NCBI RefSeq assembly: GCF_034931045.1
Contig: NZ_JAYGHH010000009.1
Location: 87,960-151,959, forward strand
Direction: 5' to 3'
Source of the DNA: Nodularia sp034931045
GTDB taxonomy: Bacteria > Cyanobacteriota > Cyanobacteriia > Cyanobacteriales > Nostocaceae
Length of the DNA: 64,000 bases
Shown here: positions 18,375 to 28,029 of the stretch, one piece after another
How the letters are laid out: each line of letters starts with the position of its first letter
How positions within the stretch are numbered: the stretch's first letter is position 1
The notes under the pieces: model-generated
Database searches by the model: none
The model's input: the letters and a program-made list of their open reading frames with translations, nothing else
What the model was told of the DNA's origin: nothing
Position numbers and translations under genes: made by a program

Positions 18375-19724
18375 ATGACCAATTCCCGTCAAATAGCTTT
18401 TAATGCCTTGCGAGATGTTCACAAAGGGGCTTATGCTGATGTGGCTTTAAATAGAGTGCTACAAAAAGTTACCTTACCGAATCACGATCGCCGTTTGCTG
18501 ACAGAATTAGTATATGGCAGTGTGAGAAGACAACGCACCCTTGATGCACTTATAGACCAACTGGCCACTAAAAAAGCTCACCAACAACCCAAAGACCTCC
18601 GCAGCATCCTACATCTAGGTTTATACCAACTGCGTTATCAAGAGCGTATCCCCGCTTCGGCGGCTGTAAACACCACTGTGGAACTAGCTAAGGAAAATGG
18701 CTTTTCTGGTCTAACGGGTTTTGTGAATGGTCTATTGCGGCAATACATCCGGTTAGCTCAGAAATTTCCAGAGCCTTTAAAGTTACCGGAAAATCCGGTG
18801 GAACGTTTGGGAATTTTACACAGTTTTCCCGATTGGATTATTCAGGTTTGGTTAGACCAATTGGATTTGGTGGAGACAGAAAATCTCTGTGATTGGATGA
18901 ACCAAACACCGACAATTGATTTGCGAATTAATCCCCTGCGGACTTCTATTGAGGAAGTGGAAACGGCTTTGGGGTCGGCGGAAATTTTAACGAGGCGGGT
19001 TCCCAATTTACCCCAAGCTTTAAGATTAATTGGGAGTACTGGCGCAATTCAAAATCTACCCGGATTTAACGAGGGTTGGTGGTCTGTACAAGATGTTAGC
19101 GCTCAACTGGTGGGTTATTTACTCAATCCCCAACCCGGTGAGGTGGTGATTGATGCTTGTGCTGCACCAGGGGGGAAAACTACCCATATTGCTGAATTAA
19201 TGGGGGATCAGGGGGAAATATGGGCTGGCGATCGCACTGCGTCCCGATTGCGTAAACTCAAAGAAAATGCTCAACGACTGCATTTACACTCTATTCAAAT
19301 TTGTACAGGCGATAGTCGTAATTTACCGCAATTTTACAATACAGGCGATCGCGTCTTACTCGATGCCCCATGCTCTGGTTTAGGAACCCTACACCGCCAC
19401 GCCGATGCACGTTGGCGACAAACACCAGAATCTGTCCAGGAACTGGCAATTTTGCAAACAGAACTGATTTCACAAACATCAAAATTTGTCAAACCCGGAG
19501 GTGTTCTTGTTTATGCCACTTGTACGTTACATCCAGCCGAAAATGAAGGTGTGATTTCGACATTTTTAGCTAATCATCCCCAATGGCAAATTCAACCTCC
19601 TGGGGTTGATTCATTCTATTCTGGCTATTCCACACCCCAAGGCTGGCTTAAAGTCTGGCCTCATCGACAGAACATGGATGGCTTTTTTATGGTGCGCTTA
19701 AGAAAAGCCAACGATTCCGAATGA
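18375..19724 (+). CDS. rsmB: 16S rRNA (cytosine967-C5)-methyltransferase RsmB
   Basis: 449 residues from ATG 18375 (the frame is open from 18318 but that part encodes a dispersed repeat). An N-terminal NusB-like RNA-binding domain (1-140) is followed by a Rossmann methyltransferase domain with the SAM-binding DACAAPGGKTTH, the DAPCSGLG motif IV cysteine and the YATCTLHPAENE catalytic cysteine. It methylates C967 of 16S rRNA with SAM. The TerB-like gene follows after 58 bp. Confidence 0.93.
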   Translation: MTNSRQIAFNALRDVHKGAYADVALNRVLQKVTLPNHDRRLLTELVYGSVRRQRTLDALIDQLATKKAHQQPKDLRSILHLGLYQLRYQERIPASAAVNTTVELAKENGFSGLTGFVNGLLRQYIRLAQKFPEPLKLPENPVERLGILHSFPDWIIQVWLDQLDLVETENLCDWMNQTPTIDLRINPLRTSIEEVETALGSAEILTRRVPNLPQALRLIGSTGAIQNLPGFNEGWWSVQDVSAQLVGYLLNPQPGEVVIDACAAPGGKTTHIAELMGDQGEIWAGDRTASRLRKLKENAQRLHLHSIQICTGDSRNLPQFYNTGDRVLLDAPCSGLGTLHRHADARWRQTPESVQELAILQTELISQTSKFVKPGGVLVYATCTLHPAENEGVISTFLANHPQWQIQPPGVDSFYSGYSTPQGWLKVWPHRQNMDGFFMVRLRKANDSE

Positions 19725-19782
19725 ATACTGTTTGTGATTGTACTATTTTGTTGAAGCCCCGAATCTACCGGAAGAGGCAGCA

Positions 19783-20205
19783 ATGGTTACTGATTCCCAT
19801 GTGAAAAACTTAGTTAAAATTTTGATTGGTGCGGCTTGGATTGATGGTAAAATCCAGCCTGAAGAACGGCAATATCTGCGGGAAATAGCTCAAGCAAAGG
19901 GTTTGGCCACAGACCCAGAAATTAAGCCTTGGCTATACGAATTGGTTCCTGTGCGACCACAAGAATGTTATGCTTGGGTCGAAGAATATTTAGGCGATCG
20001 CCCCAGCCTGGAAGATTGCGAAAATCTCATTGAGGCTATTAGTGGATTAATTTACAGTGATGGCGAAGTGGCCGTGGAAGAAGCACGTCTTCTCACAAAA
20101 CTACAAGAGTTAACAAAGCTTAATGAATCTACTCAACCCGCTTATACAGCTTTGCTGAAGCAAATTCAAAAGCTTTATCGTCGCTGGGTTGATGTCCAAA
20201 ACTAA
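19783..20205 (+). CDS. TerB-like tellurite-resistance domain protein
   Basis: 140 residues from ATG 19783, preceded by GAGG; an earlier TTG at 19738 is open but less likely. It contains two helical halves with acidic DGK and DGE motifs (WIDGKIQPEE, YSDGEVAVEE), the pattern of TerB domains, which are thought to bind metal ions. Cyanobacterial members have no proven function. It is on the same strand as rsmB, 58 bp away. Confidence 0.75.
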   Translation: MVTDSHVKNLVKILIGAAWIDGKIQPEERQYLREIAQAKGLATDPEIKPWLYELVPVRPQECYAWVEEYLGDRPSLEDCENLIEAISGLIYSDGEVAVEEARLLTKLQELTKLNESTQPAYTALLKQIQKLYRRWVDVQN

Positions 20206-20390
20206 AACCAGAGTTATCAGTTATCAGTTATCAGTCACGAGACATAACTGGGTTTAACGTCCCCCAGTATATCGGCGTTAATTGACAATTGAAAACATAA
20301 CCCAAAGCCGATTATTCATAGGCGTTGATGGCGGTTATAAATCCCCCACCTTATGCCTTGATAACTGTTAACTGTTAACTGTTCACTGAT
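20206..20390. repeat. STRR-rich spacer (AGTTATC and AACTGTT heptamers)
   Basis: Between the TerB-like gene and the convergent Psb35-like gene lie AGTTATC repeats (20212-20235) and AACTGTT repeats (20361-20388). Similar repeats recur at 32723-32756, 36391-36419 and 36458-36486. Confidence 0.85.
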
Positions 20391-20618
20391 TTAAGACTTC
20401 GGTTCACCCACTCCCGGAGTTTCTTCTTTTTCAACTTTAGGGACAAAATCAGGACGGTCTTTGCTTTCCCAGCCAGCAGGTCGTTTGGAATTATACCAAG
20501 CGATAGAACCAATAGTGACAGCAGCAATAAAACCAACTACATACACCAAAGTAAAAGCCAAAGGAAAATGGGAACCTCGTGCTGCGGCTTCAGCAGCTGT
20601 TTGCATCAATAAATTCAT
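20391..20618 (-). CDS. Psb35-like small membrane protein
   Basis: 75 residues: a short N-terminus, one transmembrane helix (about residues 18-41, LAFTLVYVVGFIAAVTIGSI), then a charged tail WYNSKRPAGWESKDRPDFVPK. This pattern is conserved in cyanobacteria; I associate it from memory with the Psb35 (Ssl2148) family, reported to stabilise the CP47 assembly module of photosystem II with high-light-inducible proteins. The gene assignment is tentative; that it is a real, conserved small membrane protein is likelier. Confidence 0.6.
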   Translation of the reverse strand: MNLLMQTAAEAAARGSHFPLAFTLVYVVGFIAAVTIGSIAWYNSKRPAGWESKDRPDFVPKVEKEETPGVGEPKS

Positions 20619-20818
20619 GAGTATATTATCCTACTGTGATCAACATTACTTAAGACACTATAGAAAGAGCGTATCACTTACCTCCACCTCAAGTTTGAAT
20701 AACTTGATGTCATCTGGGAGATATTAGCTTATAGAACTAGACTTTCTTTGATCAAGGACATCAGCACCAAACCTGTAAACCATCCATAAAATAGAGTGAA
20801 TAGTCCATTACCGTCAAT

Positions 20819-21232
20819 ATGACTCACTACCAAAAATTACTAAAAATTTCTACTACGGGCAAAAACTTTCAGAATATCACTGCCAAAATTGCTGCCACAG
20901 TTGCAGAGTCTGGAGTGGAAACGGGTCTTTGTACTTTGTTTTTGCGCCATACTTCCGCCAGTTTAGTCATACAAGAAAATGCCGACCCCGATGTACTGGT
21001 GGATTTAGCCAACTTTATGGCCAAATTAGTCCCAGAATCAGGTAAATATATCCACGATGCGGAAGGTGCAGACGATATGCCAGCACATATCCGCACAGCA
21101 CTTACCCATACTTCTGAACATATTCCTATAAATCGTGGTCATTTGGTGTTGGGAACCTGGCAAGGCATTTATATTTGGGAACATCGTCAGCGTAGTCATA
21201 CGAGAGAATTAGTTATCCACATTTCTGATTAG
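20819..21232 (+). CDS. YjbQ/UPF0047 family protein
   Basis: 137 residues. Hallmarks of the UPF0047 fold: HTSASLVIQENADPDV, a DDMPAHIRTAL segment and LGTWQGIYIWEHR at the C-terminus, with conserved histidines likely to bind metal. Some family members have thiamine-phosphate synthase side activity, so databases often name it that; the true role is unsettled. Followed 42 bp later by the next gene on the same strand. Confidence 0.9.
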   Translation: MTHYQKLLKISTTGKNFQNITAKIAATVAESGVETGLCTLFLRHTSASLVIQENADPDVLVDLANFMAKLVPESGKYIHDAEGADDMPAHIRTALTHTSEHIPINRGHLVLGTWQGIYIWEHRQRSHTRELVIHISD

Positions 21233-21274
21233 GGAACAGGGGGAAGAATAAAATTGCCTAATGACCAATGACCA

Positions 21275-22009
21275 ATGACAAATCACCTTTTTCAATGCCT
21301 GGACGAGATTTTAGTCCAAGAGTCTGTTAATCCATTAACTCTCAATCCCCATCAGACTTTAATCACCAATTTTGTAGAACTGGAAAACTTAATTACTGCC
21401 AGCATCACAGACCAGAAATTTATTGTCGCCTTGCGGGATAATTTGGAAATTATAATTTATGCCCAGGTGCAGAACTTCCCAGAAAATATCTTCTGGGATT
21501 TTGATTTCATGGTGGGTAGTATGGTCAGACAGGCTTTGGTCGCAGATGAAGGTGCTATTGCTTTTTTAGAATGCTTTAGTCACAAAATGGTCGTGCTGAT
21601 AGAGTTATTCGGCATTAAAAAAGAAATTCGCTTCCGCTACGTTCACGATTTTATGTATGGGTTTGATTGGGCAAGATGGGTACAAAAAGAACCACAAACT
21701 CGCTCAAATTCAGAGCCTTTTAGCTTGATGTTTTTAGATGATTTGCTGATGAAGGGTGAAAAACTGATCAAACACATTAATTATGGTCAGGTAACATCTT
21801 ATAATCTGGGGAATACAGGATACCGTAATCCCTTCGACTTTTCCCGTGAACCAGAAGATGAACACCTGCTGCTAACTTCTCTGGCTAAAGAAAAACTTAT
21901 CCCCGTGGAAGCATGGAATTGGGATACTAGCCCCGTGTGGAACAAACCTTTTCAAGAAATGCGCCAGCAGTTAGCATTAAAGTTAAAGATTCAACCCCAA
22001 AAACACTAA
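21275..22009 (+). CDS. Hypothetical cyanobacterial protein
   Basis: 244 residues, soluble, acidic N-terminal half and hydrophobic core segments (EIIIYAQVQNFPENIFWDFDF; FVHDFMYGFDWARW-like). No known domain recognised. The stop TAA overlaps the start of the next gene (TAATG at 22007-22011), indicating translational coupling to the SDR gene. Confidence 0.7.
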   Translation: MTNHLFQCLDEILVQESVNPLTLNPHQTLITNFVELENLITASITDQKFIVALRDNLEIIIYAQVQNFPENIFWDFDFMVGSMVRQALVADEGAIAFLECFSHKMVVLIELFGIKKEIRFRYVHDFMYGFDWARWVQKEPQTRSNSEPFSLMFLDDLLMKGEKLIKHINYGQVTSYNLGNTGYRNPFDFSREPEDEHLLLTSLAKEKLIPVEAWNWDTSPVWNKPFQEMRQQLALKLKIQPQKH

Positions 22010-22668
22010 TGAAAGCATTTGTAGCCGGAGCAACAGGTGAAACAGGTCGCCGCATTATCCAAGAGTTAAGAGCGCGAAATATTCCCGTGCGGGCTTTGGT
22101 AAGGGATGTAGAGAAAGCTAGGGCTATTTTACCTCCTGATGTTGAGTTAATTGTGGGCGATGTCTTAGAACCAGAAAGCCTCAATGTAGCATTAGGAGAT
22201 AGTACAGTCTTACTGTGTGCTACTGGTGCTAAACCCAGTTTTGACCCCACTGGCCCCTATAAAGTCGATTTTGAAGGGACTAAGAATTTAGTTGATGCTG
22301 CTAAGTCCAAAGGAATTGAGCATTTTGTCTTTGTTTCTTCTTTGTGTGTTTCCCAGTTATTTCATCCCTTGAACTTGTTTTGGTTGATTTTGGTGTGGAA
22401 AAAACAAGCGGAGGAGTATATTCAAAAAAGTGGTTTAACTTACACAATCGTCCGCCCTGGTGGTTTAAAAAATGAAGATAACTCTGATGCCATTGTGATG
22501 CAGAGTGCTGATACCTTATTCGATGGTAGTATTCCTCGGCAAAAAGTAGCCCAGGTTGCTGTTGAGTCTCTGTTTGAGCCAGCCTCACGAAATAAAGTGG
22601 TTGAGGTGGTGGCTAAACCAGAAGCGCCCTCCAAAAACTTAGGAGAATTATTCGCTAATGTTGCTTAA
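22009..22668 (+). CDS. Atypical SDR, NAD(P)-binding oxidoreductase
   Basis: 219 residues from ATG 22009, which shares its first base with the upstream stop codon. The N-terminal Rossmann motif VAGATGETGRRI binds NAD(P). VFVSSLC and the KKQAEEYIQKSGLTYTIVRPGGL region match the NmrA-like/atypical SDR group also found in plastid proteins related to Tic62. The Tyr-x-x-x-Lys catalytic pair of classical SDRs is not evident, so the substrate is unknown. Confidence 0.85.
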   Translation: MKAFVAGATGETGRRIIQELRARNIPVRALVRDVEKARAILPPDVELIVGDVLEPESLNVALGDSTVLLCATGAKPSFDPTGPYKVDFEGTKNLVDAAKSKGIEHFVFVSSLCVSQLFHPLNLFWLILVWKKQAEEYIQKSGLTYTIVRPGGLKNEDNSDAIVMQSADTLFDGSIPRQKVAQVAVESLFEPASRNKVVEVVAKPEAPSKNLGELFANVA

Positions 22669-22751
22669 TTACGGAAGCAGTTTGTTTGTGAACTTTGCCG
22701 AAATAAGTGCGTCAATGATTATTGTTTAGGGAAGAGCAAATTTGAAGGAGT

Positions 22752-23465
22752 TTGACACTGAAAAGCTTTAAACTCAAAGATTTTAAACTCAAAGGCGTTG
22801 AGCCTCTGATTGGCCCGATCGCCGCATTGCTTGGTTTGGTCTATTTGTTACAGTGGTACGTACATGGTTCATTGCGATCGCCTAGTGATCCTGTATTTAG
22901 AGTCCAACAGCCGCCTTTAGTTATGCAAGGAGGTGATCCTCATATCCGGGCTTTGATGCGAACCATCTCAGCCAGTGAAGCTAATGGTAATCGTCCTTAT
23001 TCTCTTTTGTATGGTGGACAGCAGGTTAATAACCTCAGCCGTCATCCAGAGATATGTGTCACCATTGTCACAGGGCCAAATAAGGGCAATTGTTCAACTG
23101 CGGCTGGAAGATATCAAATAATCAATAATACTTGGTTTGAAATTGCTCCTCGCTATCATCCCAACCCTCCGATGCAAATGATGTTTTGGTCTGCTTATAG
23201 TTTTGAAGCTGAGTATCAAGACGTTGTAGTTTACCGTTGGTTAAATGATCCAAAAGTTTGGGGAACTGATATTTCTCAACTATTACAAAAGGGAAAAATT
23301 AATGATGTTTTGCGGCGACTTTCTCCCACTTGGACTAGTCTGGGATACGGTATAGAAACTAATTCAATTAGTAGTTCTTTGCCTAAGATTTATGAAAAAA
23401 TGTTGAAAGAGGAATTAAAGGCTGCTAATCAACCAGCATCTACAACTACGACCCCTCAGCGTTAA
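22752..23465 (+). CDS. Membrane-anchored lambda-type lysozyme (muramidase)
   Basis: About 235 residues. One membrane helix (about 20-38) is followed by a domain like phage lambda lysozyme (GH104): a candidate catalytic Glu in ISASEANG, LSRHPEI, and STAAGRYQI. Likely cleaves peptidoglycan glycan chains in the periplasm. The tail is Thr/Pro-rich. Start: a stop at 22743 limits the choice to TTG 22752 or CTG 22758; AAGGAG at 22745-22750 is only 1 base from TTG but 7 from CTG, favouring CTG. No holin or phage genes are nearby, so it is probably a host enzyme. Confidence 0.8.
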   Translation: MTLKSFKLKDFKLKGVEPLIGPIAALLGLVYLLQWYVHGSLRSPSDPVFRVQQPPLVMQGGDPHIRALMRTISASEANGNRPYSLLYGGQQVNNLSRHPEICVTIVTGPNKGNCSTAAGRYQIINNTWFEIAPRYHPNPPMQMMFWSAYSFEAEYQDVVVYRWLNDPKVWGTDISQLLQKGKINDVLRRLSPTWTSLGYGIETNSISSSLPKIYEKMLKEELKAANQPASTTTTPQR

Positions 23466-23522
23466 GTTCTAACTAACCACAGAGGCACAGAGAACACAGA
23501 GTTAGAGAGAAGAGGGGGAATT

Positions 23523-24347
23523 TTACATGGGGATGGGATTAGTTAAAAAATCTTTAATATTTTTCACAAATTCTTTAGTATTTTCTAAGTGAATATTATG
23601 CCCAGCATGATTAATGATTTTTAGCTGGGCAAATTTACATTGTTGAACTATTTCTGTATTGATATCTATAAACTTTTGATCATATTCCCCAGCTAACAAT
23701 AGTAAAGGTGTTGTGTTTTGGCTGAGTTTGTTCCATAAAGCAGGTTGATTTCCAGTCCCCATTAATTGCAATGATTTAGTTAATTGAATAGGATTATTTT
23801 GCAATCGACTTTCTAACATGGTTGCAAATTTGGGATGATTTTTGATTGAGCCAAAAATTGGCTGGTTGTACCAATTTAGTAAAAAATTATAAAAATCTGC
23901 TTTGGTAATACTTCTGGCTAATTTTCTGGCTATTTGAGCATCTCGTTTAACTCTTGTTAACCGTTCTATTTCTGTTGCTAAACCTGGGGATGCTGATTCT
24001 AGGACAACTTTAGCAAAACGCTTTGGAAAATGTAAAGTTAGATATAAGGCTAATCTTCCACCCATTGAATAACCTACTAAGAAGCATTGATTAATTTTCA
24101 ACTCGTCTAGGAGGTTAATTACAGCATGAGCAGTATTTGCCATTGTATAGCATTCATCTCCACCCAATACTTGAGTTTTGCCATGTCCTGGTAAATCAAC
24201 TGTTATAAAAGAAAATTCCCAAGCCAATAATTTTATAACTTGATCAAATTCATGAATATTACCAATAAAACCATGCAGAAACAAAATAACTGGTTTGTTT
24301 GAATCATTAACTAAACAATAGTGTAAATTATAATTTTGTGATATCAT
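23523..24347 (-). CDS. menH: MenH, SHCHC synthase
   Basis: 274 residues, an alpha/beta hydrolase with catalytic Ser in GYSMGGR, Asp in AGEYD and His in NHAGHNIHLE. The arrangement LHGFIGN near the N-terminus and VDLPGHG match MenH, which eliminates pyruvate to make 2-succinyl-6-hydroxycyclohexadiene-carboxylate in the menaquinone/phylloquinone pathway. No other men genes are nearby. A different alpha/beta hydrolase role cannot be excluded. Confidence 0.8.
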   Translation of the reverse strand: MISQNYNLHYCLVNDSNKPVILFLHGFIGNIHEFDQVIKLLAWEFSFITVDLPGHGKTQVLGGDECYTMANTAHAVINLLDELKINQCFLVGYSMGGRLALYLTLHFPKRFAKVVLESASPGLATEIERLTRVKRDAQIARKLARSITKADFYNFLLNWYNQPIFGSIKNHPKFATMLESRLQNNPIQLTKSLQLMGTGNQPALWNKLSQNTTPLLLLAGEYDQKFIDINTEIVQQCKFAQLKIINHAGHNIHLENTKEFVKNIKDFLTNPIPM

Positions 24348-24510
24348 ATAAACAACTTCTGTATAGTGTTTCTTACTTTAGCCGTACTTGAACCAAATTT
24401 TATTTAAAATTAAAATGTTTTGCTAGGAAAATCACATTAGATATTAATAATTGATTGATTTACCAAAAATGATGTGGATAAAATTGAATTAATTCACAGA
24501 AGTTTAAAAC

Positions 24511-26193
24511 TCAAATACCGTGACTTTTACCAATCACCCAATTACGCCGGAAAAATCGGGCTAAGGCTGGTTCTTCTAAGGATAAATAAATGGGGCGACC
24601 GTGGGGACAGGTGCGGGGGTTGCGAGTCCGTTGCCATTGATCTAATAATGTTTGCATTTCTGGCATAGTCATGGGTGTACCATTACGAATAGCACTGCGA
24701 CAAGCAACGGCTACTTGGGCTACTTGTAAATCTCCTCCCCAACTGAGTTCTAATATTGCGTCTGCACTGTCTTCTCGTTGTTGTAAAAGTGCGGGGATGG
24801 TGCGAATTGCCCAAAGTTGTTCGCCAAATGGTTCTATATCTAAACCAATTCTTTGCAGTTGTGATACTTGCGCTGGTGAGAGTTGATAAAGAATGATTGC
24901 CGGTTCAATGGGTACAAGTTGCCAGTTATCGCAGATTTGCTCATATAGTACTCGCTCATGGGCAATATGTTGTTCTACTAACCACATACCATTGGGATGT
25001 TCTACCACAATATAGGTGTTGCTCAGTTGCGCGATCGCTTTTAAAGAAAGCTGAGTATGATTATCTTCAGGGGGATGTTCAGGATTAATATGATAACCGC
25101 CTTTAGCTTCTGCGGCTTTGAGTAATTTACTCACTCTGGTGGTGTGGACAGATTCTTTGAGATTAGCTGCACTGATGCGGAGTGCTTGGTCAATTGCTTG
25201 GGTAATTTGTTCTTGCCAATAACCAATTTCATTCAGGTAAATTTCGCTTTTGGCAGGGTTACGATTCCAGTTAATTTGGTCAGGGGCAATATTGAGATTT
25301 AATAAACAAATAGGATAGCGATCGCGTGGTAATGTTTTATGAAACGCTGATAACATTGTTTGCTCTAATTCTGGCAATTTCACCATGCGGCCATTAATTA
25401 CTACCCGTACCCAATCAGGGCGGCGACGATGACATCTATCAGGTAATCCCACTACTAGACTAAGTGCTGAGTAGGAAGTTGCGATTTCTGAGAGTTGGGG
25501 GTTTGGTACTTTTAGTTTGACTTCTTGTAAGTCACCTTGTCGCACTTGGGGGAGAATTTGCGGTAGGAGTTGTCCGGTTGTAGCGGCGGCAGAGATGGTA
25601 AACCATTGGCGGTCATTTTGCCAAACTTGCCAAGTCACATGAGGATGACACAGGGCGATTTGTTGAATTGCTAATTGTACACCTCGCATTTGCTGGGCGG
25701 CTGTGGGCAAACCCTGACGACGCACGGCACAATTACCGAAGAGATTGGAGACTGTCACCACTGTACCAGGTGCGATCGCAGTGGCTTCAAATTCTACAGC
25801 TTGACCACCCTCACCATAAACAACTCGCCAGCCCACGTTTCCTGCTGCTGTCCGACTCAAAATTTCTAATTCTGCCAAAGTTGTCAAACTGTGTAGCGCT
25901 TCACCGCGAAAGCCCAAACTGTGAATCTTCCATAAATCTTCACTAGAGCGAATTTTACTGGTACTGTGTGCCAATGCTGCTTGCTGTAAATCAAATTCGT
26001 CCATTCCGCAACCGTTATCTGTCACGCGAATGCGCCATTGCTGCGGCCAAAGAGAAACTACAATACGGGTTGCACCTGCGTCCAGGGAATTTTCCACCAA
26101 TTCCCGCACCACAGAGGCTAAAGAGTCAATTACCTCTCCAGCTGTAATTAGATGTACAACTTCTGTTGGTAGAGCTTGAATAGTAGATGCCAT
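24511..26193 (-). CDS. mutL: DNA mismatch repair protein MutL
   Basis: 560 residues. The N-terminal GHKL ATPase has ELVENSLDAGATRI, DNGCGMD and LGFRGEAL; the middle transducer domain follows, and the C-terminal dimerisation domain has CPHGRP. The linker/C-domain contains EQHIAHERVLYE, close to the DQHAxxExxxxE endonuclease motif of MutL proteins from bacteria lacking MutH, with Glu replacing the first Asp. Shorter than E. coli MutL. Monocistronic, divergent from the rhodanese gene. Confidence 0.93.
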   Translation of the reverse strand: MASTIQALPTEVVHLITAGEVIDSLASVVRELVENSLDAGATRIVVSLWPQQWRIRVTDNGCGMDEFDLQQAALAHSTSKIRSSEDLWKIHSLGFRGEALHSLTTLAELEILSRTAAGNVGWRVVYGEGGQAVEFEATAIAPGTVVTVSNLFGNCAVRRQGLPTAAQQMRGVQLAIQQIALCHPHVTWQVWQNDRQWFTISAAATTGQLLPQILPQVRQGDLQEVKLKVPNPQLSEIATSYSALSLVVGLPDRCHRRRPDWVRVVINGRMVKLPELEQTMLSAFHKTLPRDRYPICLLNLNIAPDQINWNRNPAKSEIYLNEIGYWQEQITQAIDQALRISAANLKESVHTTRVSKLLKAAEAKGGYHINPEHPPEDNHTQLSLKAIAQLSNTYIVVEHPNGMWLVEQHIAHERVLYEQICDNWQLVPIEPAIILYQLSPAQVSQLQRIGLDIEPFGEQLWAIRTIPALLQQREDSADAILELSWGGDLQVAQVAVACRSAIRNGTPMTMPEMQTLLDQWQRTRNPRTCPHGRPIYLSLEEPALARFFRRNWVIGKSHGI

Positions 26194-26342
26194 AAATTAA
26201 AGTGTAGGCTATGAGCCAATTACTAAATACAATAAGCATTTTTATTTACATTTCCACAGAATTTTTGATTAATTGTAAAGAAACTCAAGTTCTAGAAGTA
26301 TTGTTGATAGATTGCTTGTAAGGTTATCCGCAAGAAAAGGTT

Positions 26343-26678
26343 ATGATTAGTGATTTAGTTGCTGAAGTTCATGATCTAAAATTTCGTTTGGAATGGGGAC
26401 AACCAGCGTTTACAATCATCGATGTGCGCGATCGCCACACTTACAATTACAATCGCATCACTGGGGCCATCCAAATGCCCTTAGATGAATTGGTAAAACG
26501 CGCCAAATCTGCACTACACCCAGAACGCCATATTTATATATATGGTGACAGCGACACACAAGCCGGCTATGCTGTGCAATTATTACGAGCTGCTGGGTTT
26601 ATTCATGCCACTGTCATCAGAGGTGGTATCACAGCCTGGAAAATAGTTGGTGGCGCTACAGAAGGCGTAGCTGCTTAA
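26343..26678 (+). CDS. Rhodanese-like domain protein lacking the catalytic Cys
   Basis: 111 residues, a single rhodanese domain: IIDVRDRHTYNYNRITGAIQMP at residues 26-48 and RGGITAWK near the end. The active-site loop, normally beginning with Cys, reads YGDSDTQAG, so the sulfur-accepting cysteine is missing and there is no cysteine in the protein. It is therefore probably a binding or regulatory domain, not a sulfurtransferase. Confidence 0.85.
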   Translation: MISDLVAEVHDLKFRLEWGQPAFTIIDVRDRHTYNYNRITGAIQMPLDELVKRAKSALHPERHIYIYGDSDTQAGYAVQLLRAAGFIHATVIRGGITAWKIVGGATEGVAA

Positions 26679-26734
26679 AACTTCCCCCACTGCATACACA
26701 TTAAAAACCTCTGCGTACCTCCTCCCTGACCAAC

Positions 26735-27808
26735 TTATAATTTTCGGTTTAGCGCGTGTAAAAAAGCATCTATTTCTATAACTTTCTGCTCGTTTCCTGA
26801 CAAATCAAACAGTCGTTTTGCTGCTTCTAAATAAGGTTGCGCTTCCTGATATCGCTGTAGAAGATATAAAGACAGACCATACTGGAAATTTGCTTCAGCA
26901 TCATTGCGATTATTCATTACTGCTTGCTGTAAATTTGCCAGTTCAGCCTCACGTCTTTCACGAGTTATGAATACCCTTTTTCCTATCTCCTTAACTGTGG
27001 AAAATGCCCTTTTAAATGGGATCATTGGGTCATTTTCTCTCATTTTTTCTAAATCAATAAACTCGCTAATATGATCAGCTGTTTGTTGGTGATGACGAAA
27101 TCCAGAACTGTAGTAACCTGTAAATGGTATATACTCGCCAGAGTGCATAAATAAAGCAACTCTATAGGTTGTACCACCTTTGCTATTCCTTGATTTTTGT
27201 AAAGTTACACCACGAATTTGACTGATACTATATTCTGCTTGAGAATTACCTAATAACCCATATTTTTCTAAAGTTAATTTTCCTAATGTCTTGTCTATCT
27301 TGCAAACTACAACTTTACCTGATAAAAGTGCTACCAAACCTCCAGATGCAAATATACCAGCAAATAAATAATCAAACAAACGATGATCATATTCAATGAA
27401 TAGATTCTCTTGCTGAGTATCCTTGAGAAATATGTCAATTTTTTCTCCCCAATTTTTGACTCTTATCTGGTCAGAAATATCTGTAGAAATGGGGGAAACT
27501 TCACCTTTGTTTGTTAATAATAGTAAACGATAGGTAAGTTTGTCTTTACTGCCTCTAAAAGTCTGAATTTTTGTGCCTTCAATATCCTTTAAGGATACAA
27601 CTTGTTGGTCTGACCAAAATAAACCTGTGCTAGAAATTTGACAAGTTGATGGTGCAGTAGTTTCACGGCGACAAATAAAAGTATGTACTTGTGGCCATAA
27701 AACTATTCCCGACAAACCAATATTAGTAAAAACAGCGCCCAATATCCAAACAATCCAGGGACGTAGGCGCAGAGTCATCTGACTAGAACTTTCTTGAATA
27801 ACTTTCAT
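26735..27808 (-). CDS. Membrane protein with C-terminal TPR
   Basis: 357 residues. Two predicted membrane helices (about 17-39 and 147-165) flank an extracytoplasmic-looking domain; a PH-like beta-rich region (170-235) follows; and a TPR-like segment (AEANFQYGLSLYLLQRYQEAQPYLEAAKRL) closes the protein. No enzymatic motif. Function unknown. Confidence 0.7.
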   Translation of the reverse strand: MKVIQESSSQMTLRLRPWIVWILGAVFTNIGLSGIVLWPQVHTFICRRETTAPSTCQISSTGLFWSDQQVVSLKDIEGTKIQTFRGSKDKLTYRLLLLTNKGEVSPISTDISDQIRVKNWGEKIDIFLKDTQQENLFIEYDHRLFDYLFAGIFASGGLVALLSGKVVVCKIDKTLGKLTLEKYGLLGNSQAEYSISQIRGVTLQKSRNSKGGTTYRVALFMHSGEYIPFTGYYSSGFRHHQQTADHISEFIDLEKMRENDPMIPFKRAFSTVKEIGKRVFITRERREAELANLQQAVMNNRNDAEANFQYGLSLYLLQRYQEAQPYLEAAKRLFDLSGNEQKVIEIDAFLHALNRKL

Positions 27809-28029
27809 ATTACGTATAGAGTATTATTCTAAGTTTGTTGTAACTCAGATTACTCTTATATCATCAATATTGTCCAGAAAATATACCCAAATTGCATAAA
27901 CTCAAACAATGAATACTCAAAAAAACTCTGCGTACCACCGCGTTAACTTTGCGTAACTCTGCGTTTAATCCTTAATATTGTGGGATAAGCATTCTCACCC
28001 CACAAAATGAATAATTTAATTTTTGTAAC
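27809..28029. other. Spacer with dispersed repeat
   Basis: 221 bp between two minus-strand genes, containing the 'ctctgcgtaccaccgcg' type of cyanobacterial dispersed repeat (about 27923-27965). No gene seen. Confidence 0.4.

Noticed and set aside
22752..23465. Prophage lysis cassette
   Set aside because: No holin, spanin, capsid, integrase or other phage gene is nearby; a membrane-anchored host muramidase is simpler.
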